This document shows positions 21,622 through 34,880 of a stretch of DNA of 64,000 nt, one piece after another; the stretch's first letter is position 1; the number at the start of each line of letters is the position of its first letter. Made by a program: the position numbers and the translations under genes. The stretch comes from Lycium barbarum (Eukaryota; Streptophyta; Magnoliopsida; Solanales; Solanaceae): the NCBI RefSeq assembly GCF_019175385.1, contig NC_083339.1, positions 116,731,601 through 116,795,600 on the forward strand, given 5' to 3'. Below the pieces are notes generated by a model. It made no database searches. It was given only the letters and a program-made list of their open reading frames with translations, and had not been told where the DNA came from.

Positions 21622-23885
21622 ATGTCAAAGAGATTAAGACGTGGTGCCGGTAGTAGTAGTGGTATTGTTAGGGGTGGGCTTAATGAGGAAACATTTGTAG
21701 AAGAAACACCTAATTTAGGTATTGATGTTGGTGAAAATAATCCACTTTTAGGTCATGAGGCAATGCAACAACATTTTACCGACACTTTTAATGAAGATGA
21801 TGATGATGATGAAACACAACCCCCCGAAAATGCCATAGGAGATACATGTCCTGCACAATCACATACACAAGACAAACCGCCTAGAACTCGTAAGCCAACA
21901 GCTAAAGTTTGAAAATTTCTGACTAAGAATAGGGAAAACCAATCAGCTACATGTACCCTATGTGGACAAGTATTTAGTTTTAAACAAGGAACTGGTAAGG
22001 ATGGTGGAACGGGTACACTAAATGGTTATATGAGAACCAAACATATGGATGTTTGGGGAGAGCAAACGGGTTCAAATGTGGGGGTATTTAAATGACGATA
22101 GACCCACGAACCGGTAGAAATTTTAAGTATGACAAGAAAAAAGAGCGTATTGAAATAGCTAAAATGGTAGCTTATGATTGTTTACCATTTTCCTTTCCCT
22201 TACGTTTGGGGTTTGTTACTTACATTCAACGTTGTTATAATCCGTTATTTGAGGGTATTCTTAGAAGTACTTGTAGAGCCGATGTTATATATTTGTTTAA
22301 AAAATATAGATTTTATTTGCGCCATGTATTTAATTCTTTAAATTGTAATGTTTGTCTTACCGCTGATTTGGGTCTTAGTCTTAACAAGTTAGATTTTTTT
22401 TGCTATTACATGTCATTGGGTTAATGACAACTGGGTTATGCAAAAAAGAATTATAGCTTTTTTATATGATGAAGAAAAAGGTCGTCACGATGAAATTTTT
22501 TTAGCGGATTCAATGTCTACTATTATGAGATTTTTTAACATTTATAGAAAAACACTTTGTATTGCTTTAGATAATGCTTCTAATAATACAAAGGCGATAG
22601 GTCTTATAAAAGAGAGCTAAACCCTCCGCTAAGAAATATTTTTCATGTAAGATGTAGTTGTCACATTTTAAACTTAATTGTTAAAGATGGTCTTGTGCAT
22701 TTTGAAGATTCTGTTCAAAAAGTTAGAGATGCGGTTGCATTTCTTTTTTGTAATGCTAATAAGGGAAGAATTAGAGATTTTAAGAATGCTTGTGTGGAAA
22801 ATAACCTTAGACCTAAGAAAATTCAAGTAGAAATTGAGATTAGGTGGAACTACACTTACATTATGCTACAACAAGCATATGAGTATAGGATTCCCATACA
22901 ACAAGTTCACAACAAATATAATACTGATAGTGATGATTGGTTAAATTATTCGCATTGAGAAGATGTTAAAGAATGTGTTGACCTCTTAGAAAATTTTTAT
23001 AATGCAACTCTTGCTTTTTCTAGACAATTCTATCCCACGGTAACCGGAATTTTAGCCTACTTAACGGAAATAGCTAGAGTTTTAAAAGAGTATAAATATA
23101 AACCCGGTTATCAAGTGGCTATTTTTGAAATGATAATCAAATTTAAGAAGTATTTTTTTCCCATCCCAACTTTATTTATATTGGGTTCTCTTTTAAATCC
23201 TTGTTTAAAAGTGTCTTATACTAAAAATTTGGTTAGTCAAATTTATACATTTTTAGAAATTGAAGAGGGAGTTCAACCATCTTTAGCTGAAGCCGAACTC
23301 GCTATTGATGATGAGTTTAGAAAAGTTTTTACTCGTTATTCTAGTTTGGAAGAACGTGCTACACCCGTTGCTCCACGCCCTATTACTTCTCAGAATAGGA
23401 AAAAGGGCTTGTCGGGTTTAAAACTTTTACATTCACAGCCAACTTCTTCTTGTACTGCAAACTTTGATGAATATAACTTTTATTTGATGCAGCCAAATGT
23501 GGATATCAAGGAACTGGATGACTTGGACGTCTTAGCATGGTGGAAGAAGTACAAGGCAAGTTATCCGGTACTTTCAAGAATGGCTTGAGATATCCTTACA
23601 GTTCAAGTATCAACCGTGGCTTCGGAGAGCGCATTTAGCCAAGGAAGACAGCAAATTGGAGACCATAGACATTCATTATCCGGCTTTAGCTTGCAAGTAC
23701 TAGTGTGCATTTGCGATTGGATTAGATCGGAGCGACGCAACCAAAACTTAGAAGCGGAGGAAGGCGAAGAGGAAGAAATTGAATATTTGATAGCTAGTGG
23801 ACCGGACCAAATGGAAGACTTTGAAGATATTTCCATGACCCAATATGATGTGGGGGAAATTAACGAAATGGTTCAAAATTGGTGA
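21622..23885 (+). pseudogene. hAT transposase pseudogene
   Basis: The reading frame starts with a serine/glycine- and acid-rich N-terminus. It continues into a BED-type zinc finger whose CTLCGQ pair and MRTKH histidine lie at about 21955-22045. A TGA at 21910-21912 replaces the Trp that normally opens the BED domain. Further stops and frameshifts occur near 22083-22095, 22425, 22620 and 22956. Recognisable RNase-H-fold pieces include ALDNASNNTKAIGLI and RWNYTYIMLQQAYEYR. The C-terminal hAT dimerisation block (DVLAWWKKYKASYPVLSRMA, then a TGA, then VASESAFSQG) spans 23520-23640, and an acidic tail ends at 23885. It is clearly nonfunctional. Confidence 0.88.
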
Positions 23886-24164
23886 TTTTATTATTCTACT
23901 ATTTCTGTACAACTCATATATTATTTGCAAGTTAAAAAAAACTACAACTTGCAAACAAATGTTATCCAAGAATGAATAAAATATATGGCTCATTGAGCTT
24001 TCTTCTATTTACTTGTGTTCATATTTTTACTTTTATTAAGTTAGGAATATACCTAAAATATACTAAGAATATACTTAAATTAAAAACTAAAAAGTTACAT
24101 ATTTGAAAAATAACTAAAATATACTAAGAATATACTTATAATGTATAGTATACTATAAGTATAA

Positions 24165-24850
<686 letters not shown>

Positions 24851-25551
24851 ATATGTATATTCTTACTATATTTTAGGTATATGTAGTATAACACTATAAC
24901 TTAAGCATATATGATATAACTTAATTTATATATGTATACACGTATATTCTGTATTGCTGACTTGCTGTTAGCCTGTTAGTCAGTAAATATTTAAACTTTA
25001 CTTATAAATTTGTATAACATATGTAAATATACCTATAATATACTAATAAATACTAATATATATATATATATATATATATATTATACAAAAAACAAAAAAA
25101 AAGGTTTTGGAGACTTTGAACCGGACCGGTTCCGGTTTGAGGTTTCAAACCGGCTAAACGGTTCCGAATTTTTAACCGGAAACCGGCCGGTTCCCTAACC
25201 GGTTTACATGTTTACCTTAGACGTTTGAATATGAATGCTTTGAAAAAATTATGGGAGATTTCAAACGTAGGGCACTGTACAAGCACGTATTAAGAGGCGT
25301 AATAGTATGTCTTAAAGGAGGAATTTGGGGGATTAGAGTGTAATTGTCTTTTGGGTTTTGACGAAAGGCGCGTCTCTATAAACTGTTGTGTTCAGGTGAC
25401 TCCCACGCGCTGCATCCTCTACATTCCCACTTACTTATCCTTGGCTTTTTTGTAATTAAAAATTGGAATTCCAATTTCATTCTTTCCTCTAAATCTTTTT
25501 CTTTTCAAAATTTGAATAGGAAATTGATCCCAAAGCCGGTTCAATCAAATA

Positions 25552-25899
25552 TTCCCTCCGTCTCATAATATGTATCATCTTAATTAAAAAATTTATATCA
25601 TAATAAGTGTCATCTTAGGAAACCAAGACATAAATTGACTAGCTTTTTCTAATTCTACCCTTAAATAAAAAGTAACAAGTTAAAATAACATCTAAATGAT
25701 GATTGAAAAATCCACATAGTAACTCGGTATTGTTGACTTCCCAATGTCAAAAGGTTTGCTACTTGTGCATGCTCTAATCAAGAGAAAAACATAATTTATT
25801 TTTATTATATAGGGGTAATTAAGTAAACTTCACATTGCATTATTGATTTCTTAATCTGCGTGTTTTTGGTTAAGTTAACACTTATTATGGGACGGAGGG
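25552..25899. mobile_element. Stowaway-like MITE
   Basis: Left end TTCCCTCCGTCTCATAATAT and right end, reverse complement CTCCCTCCGTCCCATAATAA, with TA on both sides (25550-25551, 25900-25901). 348 bp, noncoding. Confidence 0.85.
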
Positions 25900-25964
25900 A
25901 GTATGAGAGAGGAATGTGCACACTTCTCCGTTTTGGTTCTACCTATAATTAATTTTTAGCTTTT

Positions 25965-25992
25965 GAGCCGAGGGTTTATCGGACACAATCTT
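25965..25992 (+). mobile_element. Ts-type SINE, left part (split by LTR element)
   Basis: 'gagccgagggtttatcgga' followed by 'cacaatctt' is the conserved mid-body of the Solanaceae Ts SINE. The rest of the same SINE resumes at 29040 on the far side of the LTR element. The SINE may extend further left. Confidence 0.7.
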
Positions 25993-26340
25993 TGTATTGA
26001 AAAAAAATCGTACAATACAATTGGATCTATGCTATAGTGACACGTGTCAAAGGGGATGAATCGGGTCCAAGTCAGCACTCGGTGCTCGCAGAGGTATTCA
26101 CGTGTCTCTGGAGTCTCTCTAGGATGCATGGCCCCAGGGAGTTCGTGAATATGATAACACGCCGGTTGAAGAGGTCAACTGTTACGTGAAGACTTTGCGC
26201 TTCCCACAGGGGTATTAATGGGCATTTTTGTCATCTTTATTGTCCATCATTACTATAACATTAATTTGTAATATTAATAGGGGCATAATACGTGGTATGT
26301 GTACCCCTGCGTCCAAGTATAAATAGGGTCTCTCATTTCT

Positions 26341-26825
26341 ATAATAGCCCAATCCACTAGTGATATTGTCCGCTTTGGGCCTAAGCTCGCACGGCTTTAA
26401 AACGTGTCACTAGGGTGTAAGGCCTACTTACTTATATAGTCAGCATCTCTCTTGAGTTTTGCCGATGTGGGACTTTCCTCCTAAGTTGGGATGTCACATA
26501 CACCCCCTCTTATGGACTTAGAGTCCTAGCTGAGGTTTGCCCTATCGTATGGGATTTGCCTAGACTCAGCATTGAGGTTTGCCCTGCCTACTCGAGATTT
26601 GCTTAAATTCAGTTGAATTGTGACTCACCATTGACAAAGCTAACACAAGAGTGGCTCTAATACCATCTTTAACAGTCCAGCCCACTAGTGATATTGTCCG
26701 CTTTGGGCCTACGCCCACACGGCTTTAAAACGGGTCACTAGGGTGTAAGACTTGCTTACTTATATAGCCAACATCTCTCTTTTCTTTTGTCGATGTGGGA
26801 CCTTCCTCCTAAACTGGGTGTCACA
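26341..26825 (-). mobile_element. TRIM nested in the 5' LTR
   Basis: Two direct repeats of about 155 bp share the blocks 'cccactagtgatattgtccg', 'cacggctttaaaac' and 'gatgtgggac', and end 'gtgtcaca/atgtcaca' (26341-26498 and about 26668-26825). The spacer is about 170 bp. 'tggctctaatacca' at 26652-26665 is the reverse complement of an initiator tRNA-Met primer site with one change, so the element reads on the minus strand. The widely distributed plant TRIM with this 'GATATTGTCC...ACGCGTC' LTR is the closest match I know. About 30 bp of host LTR is missing at the insertion point. Confidence 0.8.
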
Positions 26826-28404
26826 TACAATACACACTTGATACTTGCACTATTTTCTAGTTTCTTGTTTTAATTCATCTTATCGATGCTATAGCTGATA
26901 GCTTGCCCAAATACTCTAGCTCAAAGCTTCTCTGAGGCTCAAACTATTATAACTCTTTACTTTCGATTATGTTTCATTTATATTAAATTCAATTGTAGAT
27001 TATCTTGCTATTCTAGTCACTTTGATCTACGTGTCCTTGACCACGTATACAAATTCAATAGTACCAATTTACAGGTAAACAGTTTGGTGCCCACCATGAG
27101 GCCTGACAGTATTGGTATCGCAATGACCCTGTCTTTTAGACTAATCCTAATGAATTATATTGTCTTTAGCACCAAATTAAGGTATGTCACAAGTTAATAA
27201 CAACCCAATCAAATATTCCATGCACAAAATCGGACGCCACGATAGCGCCTGTGAGGATTGGAAAAATAATGGAAATAAAGGAATCAGGCGCATGCATACA
27301 TATATATGAAGGAAAAGGAAAGAGGCAATATAATAACAACAAAGTGCCCAGGCTTGCGTGTGTTACCCCAGGCTTCCGGAAAAGGATCCGGAGAGGCATG
27401 ATGAAGAAAATATGTGAGGATCATGACAAACCTATCACACCAGTCGCGGTCAAAGTCATCCTCAGAACTGGTAATCAATCCACGAGAACCCCGGGGTACT
27501 GATGGATCATTCCTCCCTGGAACAATCGAGGAGAGTAGAGTTGCATCAGGTGGTCAATAGTGAAGGCTATTACAGCACAATCAGCCAAATGTTGAACACA
27601 GTAAATAGTTCTCTATAATTGAAGGGAAAGTTGGCTGAGGCAAACTTGGTACCAGCGGAAAAAGTTCTCCACGATTGGTGGGACATGAATCGTGAATCCT
27701 ATAGTAAAAGGATAAGTATGGATCATGGTAACGCTTTCAACGTGTTACGTCATTCGGCCCTTTTTACCCACTTGAAAAGCCATGACTTCGACATCCTAGT
27801 TGCAATCCATTTAGACTTGCGAAAGTTTTTTGCTGGTGATCAGGGAACTGATTTTGCTCACGGATTCGTGGTGATTATCGATTCAAAAATCCCCTAGGTA
27901 TGCACAGTCGAGAGGTAGGAAGTTGGGAACCCAAATTAATTTCTTAGGTGATTGAAGGTACGTGGGCTTTCCTTTGCCTGTGCTGAATGCTCCTCTCCTT
28001 GTCCCTTAGAATGACGAGAGAGGGAGGAAGACATGGGCGATAGTTGGGGGAAGCCATGGTCAGAGTAGGGTTTTCTTACAAAAGGAAGAAGGTATTTAAT
28101 TTTTTACCAAGGGAGTGAGTGCGTAGAAGGAAAGAAGTAATTTGGTAAAGAATAGAAGATATTGGGGGGATCTTGGGTTTATATCTGGAAGAAAATTATT
28201 TACGTTCGAAAAACAAAGAGTCGCTTATTATTACGAAACGTCAAGCATCACCACTGTCAGTGAAAGCATGTAGTAGCAACCCTGGTAACTGTTGCATCGA
28301 GTGAAGAGATGGGACGTTTTGTTTCCCGCCAAAATAAACAAATATGAACCTTTCCACTTTCCGGTCACGCCTATTCGAGTCCCCGAAAAAGTGGGGGGAC
28401 TATC

Positions 28405-29039
28405 TGTATTGGGAAAAATTTGTAGAATACAATTGGACCTATGCCATATTGACACGTCTCAAGGGGGATAAATCGGGTCCAAGTCAGCACTCGGTGCCTT
28501 CGGAGGTATTCGCAGATCTTCGGAGTCTCACTAGGATGCATGATCCCAGGGAGTTCGTGAATATGATAAGGTCGGTTGAAGAGGCAAACGATCAATTGTT
28601 ACATGAGGACTTTGCGCCTCCCACGAGGTATTAATAGGCATTATTGTCATCTTTATTGTCGCCAATCATTACTATAGCATTAATTTGTAATATTAATAGG
28701 GGCATAATACGTGGAATGTGTACCCGGAGTCCAAGTATAAATAAGGCCTCTCATTTCATTGTAAGATCAACTAAGGAATATATACAATACACACTTGATA
28801 CTTGCACTACTTTTCTAGTTTCTTGTTTCAATTCAGCTTATCAATACTGCAACTGATAGCTTGCCCGAAGGCTCTAGCTTAAAGTTTTTTCAAGGCTCAG
28901 GCTATTCTAAGTCTTTACTTTCGATTACATTTCGTTTATTTTAATTTCAATTGCAGATTATCTTGTTATTCTTGTCAGTTTGATCCACGTGTCCTTAACC
29001 ACGTATACAAATTTAACTGTATCAATTTACGGGTAAACA
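28405..29039 (+). repeat. 3' LTR of small LTR element
   Basis: 635 bp with TG...CA ends and a TATA-like 'tataaataagg' near 28736. It matches the TRIM-free parts of 25993-27081 and the solo LTR at 4808-5431. Confidence 0.85.
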
Positions 29040-29137
29040 ACCTTTCTACCCCGTAGGATAGAGGTAAGGTTTGCATACATCCTACCTTCTCAGACCCCAC
29101 TTGTGAAATTACATTGGGTATATTATTATTGCTTTAA
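29040..29137 (+). mobile_element. Ts-type SINE, right part
   Basis: 'ctaccccgtaggatagaggt', 'aaggtttgcatacat', 'cctaccttctcagaccccac' and 'ttgtgaaattacattgggta' are the conserved 3' body of the Solanaceae Ts SINE. It ends in a 'ttattattg' variant of the usual TTG tail. Confidence 0.85.
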
Positions 29138-30842
29138 GATTATATAGATAGAAGTTTGTCCGTTCGGGTGTATCAAAGCATTTTAATTTCAACTTGTTAG
29201 ATATTACTTGTGACCAAATAAAATACGTGAAAGTCGCTGGATATGATTTGATCATCTTCTACGTCGACCTAAAATGTAGTGATTCATAGGTTTGAAACTA
29301 TGCGAGTGAAGGTGTTAAAAGAGACAAGTAAATCTAAAATTGCATTGAAATTTTTTTATTTCGAAAGACCTGCAATTTTTAAAAACTAGTTAGCAAAAAA
29401 ATATGACACAATGAAAGAAAAAAATCACATAGGTGACATCTATGAGAACGTATTTTAGTCTTATTAATCAGTACATTAATTTTGGACATGTTTCTTTCTA
29501 TAAGTATTAGTTGGTATAATAAGGTCATATTTAGTTGATGAATATGATTCGTATGACATTATATAGTCTATCCCCAATTGTTTGGGACTGAACTATTGTT
29601 ATTATAACAGTTATTATTTGTGAATTAGTTTCATATAGAAGTCCCTTGATTGTAAGTTTTTATGTTATTTATCATCATTATTATGCTGAAATCACTTATA
29701 TACAAAGAATAAACATAATGTATTCCTTCTTTAAACTTTATGACATGAAAACAGTGTGTTTCCCTCAATGTCAATAGATTTCATGCTGCCCCCGCTAATG
29801 CAGAATAATCTAACAAGCCCAACAATTTTAGAAGCAAATTGCGTTTTAGTGTTGTCATTGAACAACATATTGCACTCCTTTAATCCCCAATATATGTGAT
29901 ACAAATTCGTTTTCAGTCTATCACAAAAGATAATACATTTTATATTAAGAAATATTATAATTTTAAAATTCTTATGTTACTCTTAATGAAATAAGTTATA
30001 AACAACATATATGTCTAAAGCTAGTATTAGACACAAATTTAAATTTTATTTATTTAATTTTTTAAATTTCGTATCCAATGAAATAGTATCAAGTAAGTTA
30101 GGATGAATTGAGTAATAAACTCACTTCATTACAATGATAAAGGTGCTATGCAGCTAGTGACATGCATGTTAAAACATGATAGCTACTTGACTTGTACCTT
30201 CTACCTATTTGATACTTTAATCTGCTTTGTGATTTGACAACTTCTGTTCATTTCAATGAGCAAAATTAAATTCTATTTACCATTATTATATTAAAAATAT
30301 CAAATATGAATGTCACTGTAATTACTCTCACTCACCTGACTTTGTACATCCAATGGTAAAATTACAACAGGAGTAAGTTTCAAAATAGGGTGTTAACCAC
30401 TATAGGATGGGACCATAAAAAATAATCACATATAAAAAACATCTTAAACACAGCCACCCTTCATTTCTGCTTTTTTGTTATTCTTTTGTGGGGTTTTTAA
30501 AAAGACCTTTTGGGTTAAATTTAGTGTTGGAACCTTGGACATGATTAATTAACAACTTTGTCAGTTACACTGACTACTTAACATCATTCCAGATTCTCAG
30601 TTTCTTTGCCCTTCTATGCGTGTTACCCACGTCCTTTGAGGCGCGCGGGTTTCATGTGTCCCTATCCGGCCCCATCTCCAAAGCATTTGAAAGTTCAGCA
30701 AATAAGCCGGACATCCACCTTAACATCTAACCGTACATAATTTCTAGGATCAAATTAAAAGGCCTTAATCAGAAGATCGATGGCTGATAATGAAAGTGCA
30801 CATACAGAATACCACCAAACACAAGGAATTTGAAATTAAATA
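29138..30842. other. Intergenic DNA upstream of the GRAS gene
   Basis: A/T-rich. The sequence at about 29570-29612 ('ccccaattgtttgggactga' followed by TTATT repeats) resembles another SINE 3' end. Otherwise no gene or TE boundary was recognised. Confidence 0.4.
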
Positions 30843-31566
30843 CTCCCTCCGGTACAAAATAAGTGTGTACTTAACTTTTTTCACACTGTTTAAAAAAATA
30901 TATATTTTGACTAAGCTGGTAATCGCTCTTTCAAAATAAGTGATGTTTTATCTTTTCATTTTGTATCAAAATAAATAATGTTTTACATAATCAAGAAAGA
31001 ATTTATTTTTTTCTTCTAAAATTACCCTTTGTTTTAATAAATGGCTTTACACTATTAAAGTACTACTAGTTCTTTTTCCGAGGCAATTTTAGTAAGGGTA
31101 TGAGAGTGATCTAAGTAGCTGTTTGGCCATAAAAATTATTCACTTTTTTTCAATTTTTTTATTTTTAGGCGTTTGGCCATAAATATTCGGCATGCAACTC
31201 CGGAGTTATATTCCGGAATACCAAAAATAAGAATTTTTTTTTAAATTTTTTTTTCACTTTTTTACACTATATTTCACCAAAAACTATAATTTCAAAAATT
31301 AGGGTCAAACACAACTTCAACTCCAACTTCAAAAATTTCAAAAAAAGTGAATTTATTTTTGATATTTATGGCCAAACAACACCTAAGAATGAGTAAAATT
31401 TTAAAGCTGTATTTAAGTTAAAAACATTACTTATTTTCAAACAGAAACCCTTACTTATTTATTGCCTTACGCAATTAAGGTTGAATATGAAAAAATAAAA
31501 TAATTTTTTTCTTAATAAAAAGTGGACACTTATTTTTTACAAAAATAAAAAGGATATAGGAGGGAG
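30843..31566. mobile_element. Stowaway-like MITE in the GRAS promoter, with nested MITE
   Basis: Left end CTCCCTCCGGTACAAAATAA and right end, reverse complement CTCCCTCCTATATCC, are flanked by TA (30841-30842, 31567-31568). The 724-bp length is partly explained by a second MITE at 31116-31382. Its right edge is 244 bp upstream of the GRAS start codon. Confidence 0.65.
31116..31382. mobile_element. GGCCAAAC-type MITE nested in Stowaway
   Basis: The inverted arms 'gctgtttggccataaaaatt' and 'tatttatggccaaacaacac' are flanked by CTAAG on both sides (31111-31115, 31383-31387). It is the same family as 4105-4362 and is noncoding. Confidence 0.6.
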
Positions 31567-31678
31567 TAAGGCATACAAAAGACCACAAAACCAGAGGACT
31601 GAATAGCCGGTTGATTCAAAACTACCCAACTTATAATCATGACAAGAATCAATCAAATAGCTTAATACGAAGCTACCC

Positions 31679-31711
31679 CCTCTCTCTCTATCTCTCTCTC
31701 TCTCTCTCTCT
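31679..31711 (+). repeat. CT microsatellite in 5' leader/promoter
   Basis: A (CT)n run, interrupted by one TA, lies about 100-130 bp upstream of the GRAS ATG and is followed by 'ctataagg'. Pyrimidine repeats of this kind are common in plant core promoters and leaders. Whether it is transcribed cannot be told from sequence. Confidence 0.7.
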
Positions 31712-31810
31712 ATAAGGAAACTACCTTTTCCCCTGTAATGCAGAGTTTTGATAAAGATCCAAACTTTCTGCAATCGTAGTTTTGAGGTTTCTTTTAACAG
31801 ATCGAAAAAG

Positions 31811-33499
31811 ATGTCATCAGGTTTTTCCGGTGATTTCTATAGTGCCAATACTGGAAGATCTACCATGATGCCTATGAATAACAACAACTCCTTAAGGCCT
31901 CAGGCTCAAGTACAACTTCCTTATTCTTCACAACTATCTGGAATTTTACCCGACCCGGTTACTCAGATCGTTCATCAAGGGAGACCCAATTTGATTGGTA
32001 AACGATCTCTTGCTGAGTTTCAACAACAACAACAACAATTTCAATACCTACAACAACAGCAGCACCAACAACAACAAAATCAGCAACAACTACAATTTCT
32101 ACAACAACAACAACAGCAGCAGCAGCAACAGGGGCTTGGGTTTTATCTACGTAACGTAAAACCAAGAAGTTACCAGCAGTCTTCTCTTATCTCCCCTGTA
32201 GATTTTTCTGTTGCTGCTGCTGCTGCTTCCTCAATTTCTTCGAATTCAAATGCTTCCACGCGCCACCCTCTTCAACTCAGGTCACAGTCAGGGTTTTTAA
32301 CTCCTAATATCCAGAATTATTCCTCTGGGGTTTCTGTTTCATCGCTAAATCCGGTTCAAAACAGAGCAACCATGGGAGTACAAGAATTGTTGTCACAGGA
32401 ATCAGAGAAAAAGATGATGAATTGTCTTCAAGAACTCGAAAAACAGCTCTTAGACGACGACAACGACGACGAAGGGGATACAGTTTCAGTTGTTACAAAC
32501 AACGAGTGGTCGGAGACGATACAGAATCTTATAACCCCTTCTCAGAACCAAAATCAGAAACTTGCTTCACTATCACCATCCTCATCAACTTCTTCATGTG
32601 CTTCTTCAACAGAATCTCCACCATTAACTTGTCCCAAACAATCCATAATAGAAGCTGCTACAGCAATATCCGAAGGAAAAAACGATGTTGCAGTGGAGAT
32701 CCTCACGCGCCTCTCACAGGTTGCAAACGTTAGAGGCTCATCCGACCAAAGGCTAACAGCATACATGGTTGCAGCTTTACGGTCGCGCGTGAACCCCAAG
32801 GATTACCCCCCGCCAGTGATGGAGTTGCACAGCAGAGAACACACGGATACAACACAGAATCTGTACGAGGTATCTCCATGTTTTAAGCTAGGTTTCATGG
32901 CAGCAAATCTAGCAATTCTTGAAACTGTAGCAGACCACAACAAGCTTCACGTCATTGATTTTGACATCGGCCAAGGTGGACAATACTTGCATTTGCTGCA
33001 TGCACTTGCTGCAAAGAAATCAGATAAACCAACAATCCTAAAGATCACAGCTTTCACTGAACATATAAGCGGAGTTGACAGAATCAATTCTATCGGAATA
33101 AAGCTGAAATCTACAGCGAACACAGTTGGTGTTTGCTTGTATTTCAACGTAATGGCGTGTACGGTTACTGATTTAGCCAGGGAAAAACTTGGGGTTGAGC
33201 CAAACGAGGCATTAGCAGTGAATTTCGCATTCAAATTATACAGATTACCCGACGAGAGTGTAACAACAGATAATCTAAGAGACGAGCTTCTCAGGCGCGT
33301 GAAGGGTTTATCTCCAAACATTGTAACGGTGGTAGAGCAAGAAATGAACGGCAACACTGCCCCGTTTCTGGCGCGTGTGAACGAAGCGTGTGGGCATTAC
33401 GGCGCGTTATTCGACTCGCTAGACGCGACTGTGTCAAGGGATAATACTGAACGAGTCAGGATAGAGGAAGGACTGAGTCGCAAAATGGCTAACTCGGTA

Positions 33500-33534
<35 letters not shown>

Positions 33535-33736
33535 AGTGTTTGGCAAGTGGCGGGCCCGAATGAGCATGGCTGGGTTCGGGCCGAGGCCCGTTGGTGAACT
33601 CGTTGCAAACTCACTGCGTGCCAAGCTTAACTCGGGGACACGTGGCAACCCAGGCTTCACTGTGAATGAACAAAGTGGTGGTATCTGTTTTGGTTGGATG
33701 GGACGAACACTCACCGTCGCATCTGCTTGGCGTTAA
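31811..33736 (+). CDS. SCL8: GRAS-family transcription regulator, SCARECROW-LIKE 8 type
   Basis: A nuclear plant GRAS protein that would act as a transcriptional regulator; targets are unknown. The ATG at 31811 gives 641 residues and an N-terminus MSSGFSGDFY, as in SCL8 proteins. An in-frame ATG at 31748 would add 21 untypical residues and is less likely. The variable N-terminus holds a Gln-rich stretch (about residues 68-113), Ala and Ser tracts, and an acidic DDDNDDE patch near 217. The GRAS domain fills the rest. LHR I starts at about 278 (SIIEAATAISEGKND). The VHIID motif is HVIDFD at 380-385, followed by GQGGQYLHLL. The PFYRE region includes VNFAFKLYRLP, and the SAW end closes with ICFGWMGRTLTVASAWR. 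The frame is intact and intronless, normal for this subfamily. It is the only host gene seen, and two MITEs and a CT repeat sit directly upstream. Confidence 0.93.
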
Positions 33737-34690
33737 CTTTGTCGTTATTCACATTTAAAGTGTTTCTCTTCTCTAATTAGTATAATTAGCTTATTAATAT
33801 TAATCTTCAATGTGATTTGCTGTATTAAGGGGTTTTTAAATTTTGGTTATTGTTATTATCAATTCATGGAAATTCAGAAGAAGAAGTAATGGATGATGTC
33901 CCGCATTCGAAAAAAGGCATGAATATTAATATTTAGATTCCTTTTTGTAAATATTGTGTTAGTGCATGTATCGCTGTGGAAGCATTTTTATTTTTTCTGT
34001 GTTTGGCAGAATGCAGACTTTGTGTTTGTGTAAACGAATGGCTTTAGATCTTGAAAACTTTGGGTCCACCAGTTAGATTATTTTCTAGAGTCATATGGTT
34101 AGTTGGGTGAAGTACGTGTATTAATGAATTTGGTTCTATGGTGCATCTTGCATTTCTTTATTCTTCTTCTTTTTAATTTTTTTCCTTACGTGTTGTTGGT
34201 GTTGGTGTTACTTTTAACTAATTGAGCATCTAAGGAGGTTCACGTGTAAGCATTGTTTATCAGATTGGCCAGTTGCCACCGAACATTTTGCCAAAGGGGT
34301 TTGTTTCTCATTCACGCATGTATAATTATTGGGTGCCAATATACCAAATTAACAATTAAGCAAGCCAGTTTCATGTGAACTAGTCTTGCTTCATCTTTCT
34401 CCATAAGATTGCACCTAATTTTTGTAATCACCCTACTTAGGACGGATTACTATTAAAGTAAAATTAAGGGAAAGGTATTATGATCAATAACTAACTGCTT
34501 GAATATTTTCAGGATTTAATTTATACATGATTAGAATAACAAAAATGCAATAATTTTGTTGTATTTTACCATATTATAGCAGGTTATGCTTTTTATTTTA
34601 CGAGTTACTAATCTCACTTATTATGAACGATTATATGTTGCACTATTAGTATAGGTAAGTTCATGTTGTGCCGTTCATGTTTTTGTCGTC
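33737..34690 (+). other. GRAS 3' flank, no further gene
   Basis: The 3' UTR must start here. No classic AATAAA signal is obvious in the first 200 bp, as is common in plants. No other coding sequence was recognised. Confidence 0.45.
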
Positions 34691-34704
34691 GACATCCCAC
34701 GAGA

Positions 34705-34880
34705 TATGTTCAACTAATTACGAGGCGTCGTAGCGAGATGGATGACACCACTCCATCCTTAATCAAATACTTCATGTTCAAACCTTGAAAAATAAAAGAA
34801 CCTTGATAAGGAACATTTCCTCTTTTATTAGGCTTTACATGGCTCTAATTTGAATTAGTTAAGGCCTAAATTAGGTAGTT
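34705..34880 (+). mobile_element. tRNA-related SINE-like repeat
   Basis: 'tagcgagatggatga' resembles a polymerase III A box and 'gttcaaacctt' a B box, spaced about 50 bp apart. They are followed by 'ggctttacatggctctaatt', similar to the body of Solanaceae tRNA-derived SINEs. The copy is diverged and its limits are approximate. Confidence 0.5.

Larger units (their letters stand above)
25993..29039 (+). mobile_element. Small nonautonomous LTR retroelement in a Ts SINE
   Basis: 5' LTR 25993-27081 (enlarged by a TRIM) and 3' LTR 28405-29039 both run TGTATTG...GGTAAACA. The flanks ATCTT (25988-25992) and ACCTT (29040-29044) form a TSD with one transition. The SINE sequence is continuous across the insertion, which confirms the boundaries. 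'tttggtgcccaccatgagg' follows the 5' LTR where a primer site belongs, and a purine tract 'aaaaagtggggggac' precedes the 3' LTR. The 1.3-kb interior has short frames at 27251-27502 and 27619-27897 with no protein I recognise. There is no pol. 4808-5431 is a solo LTR of this family. Confidence 0.87.

Noticed and set aside
27619..27897. 92-residue frame in the small LTR element as a host gene
   Set aside because: Lies between the LTRs of a retroelement and has no recognisable domain. Possibly a gag remnant, but unsupported.
32947..33357. 136-residue minus-strand frame
   Set aside because: Antisense shadow of the conserved GRAS coding region.
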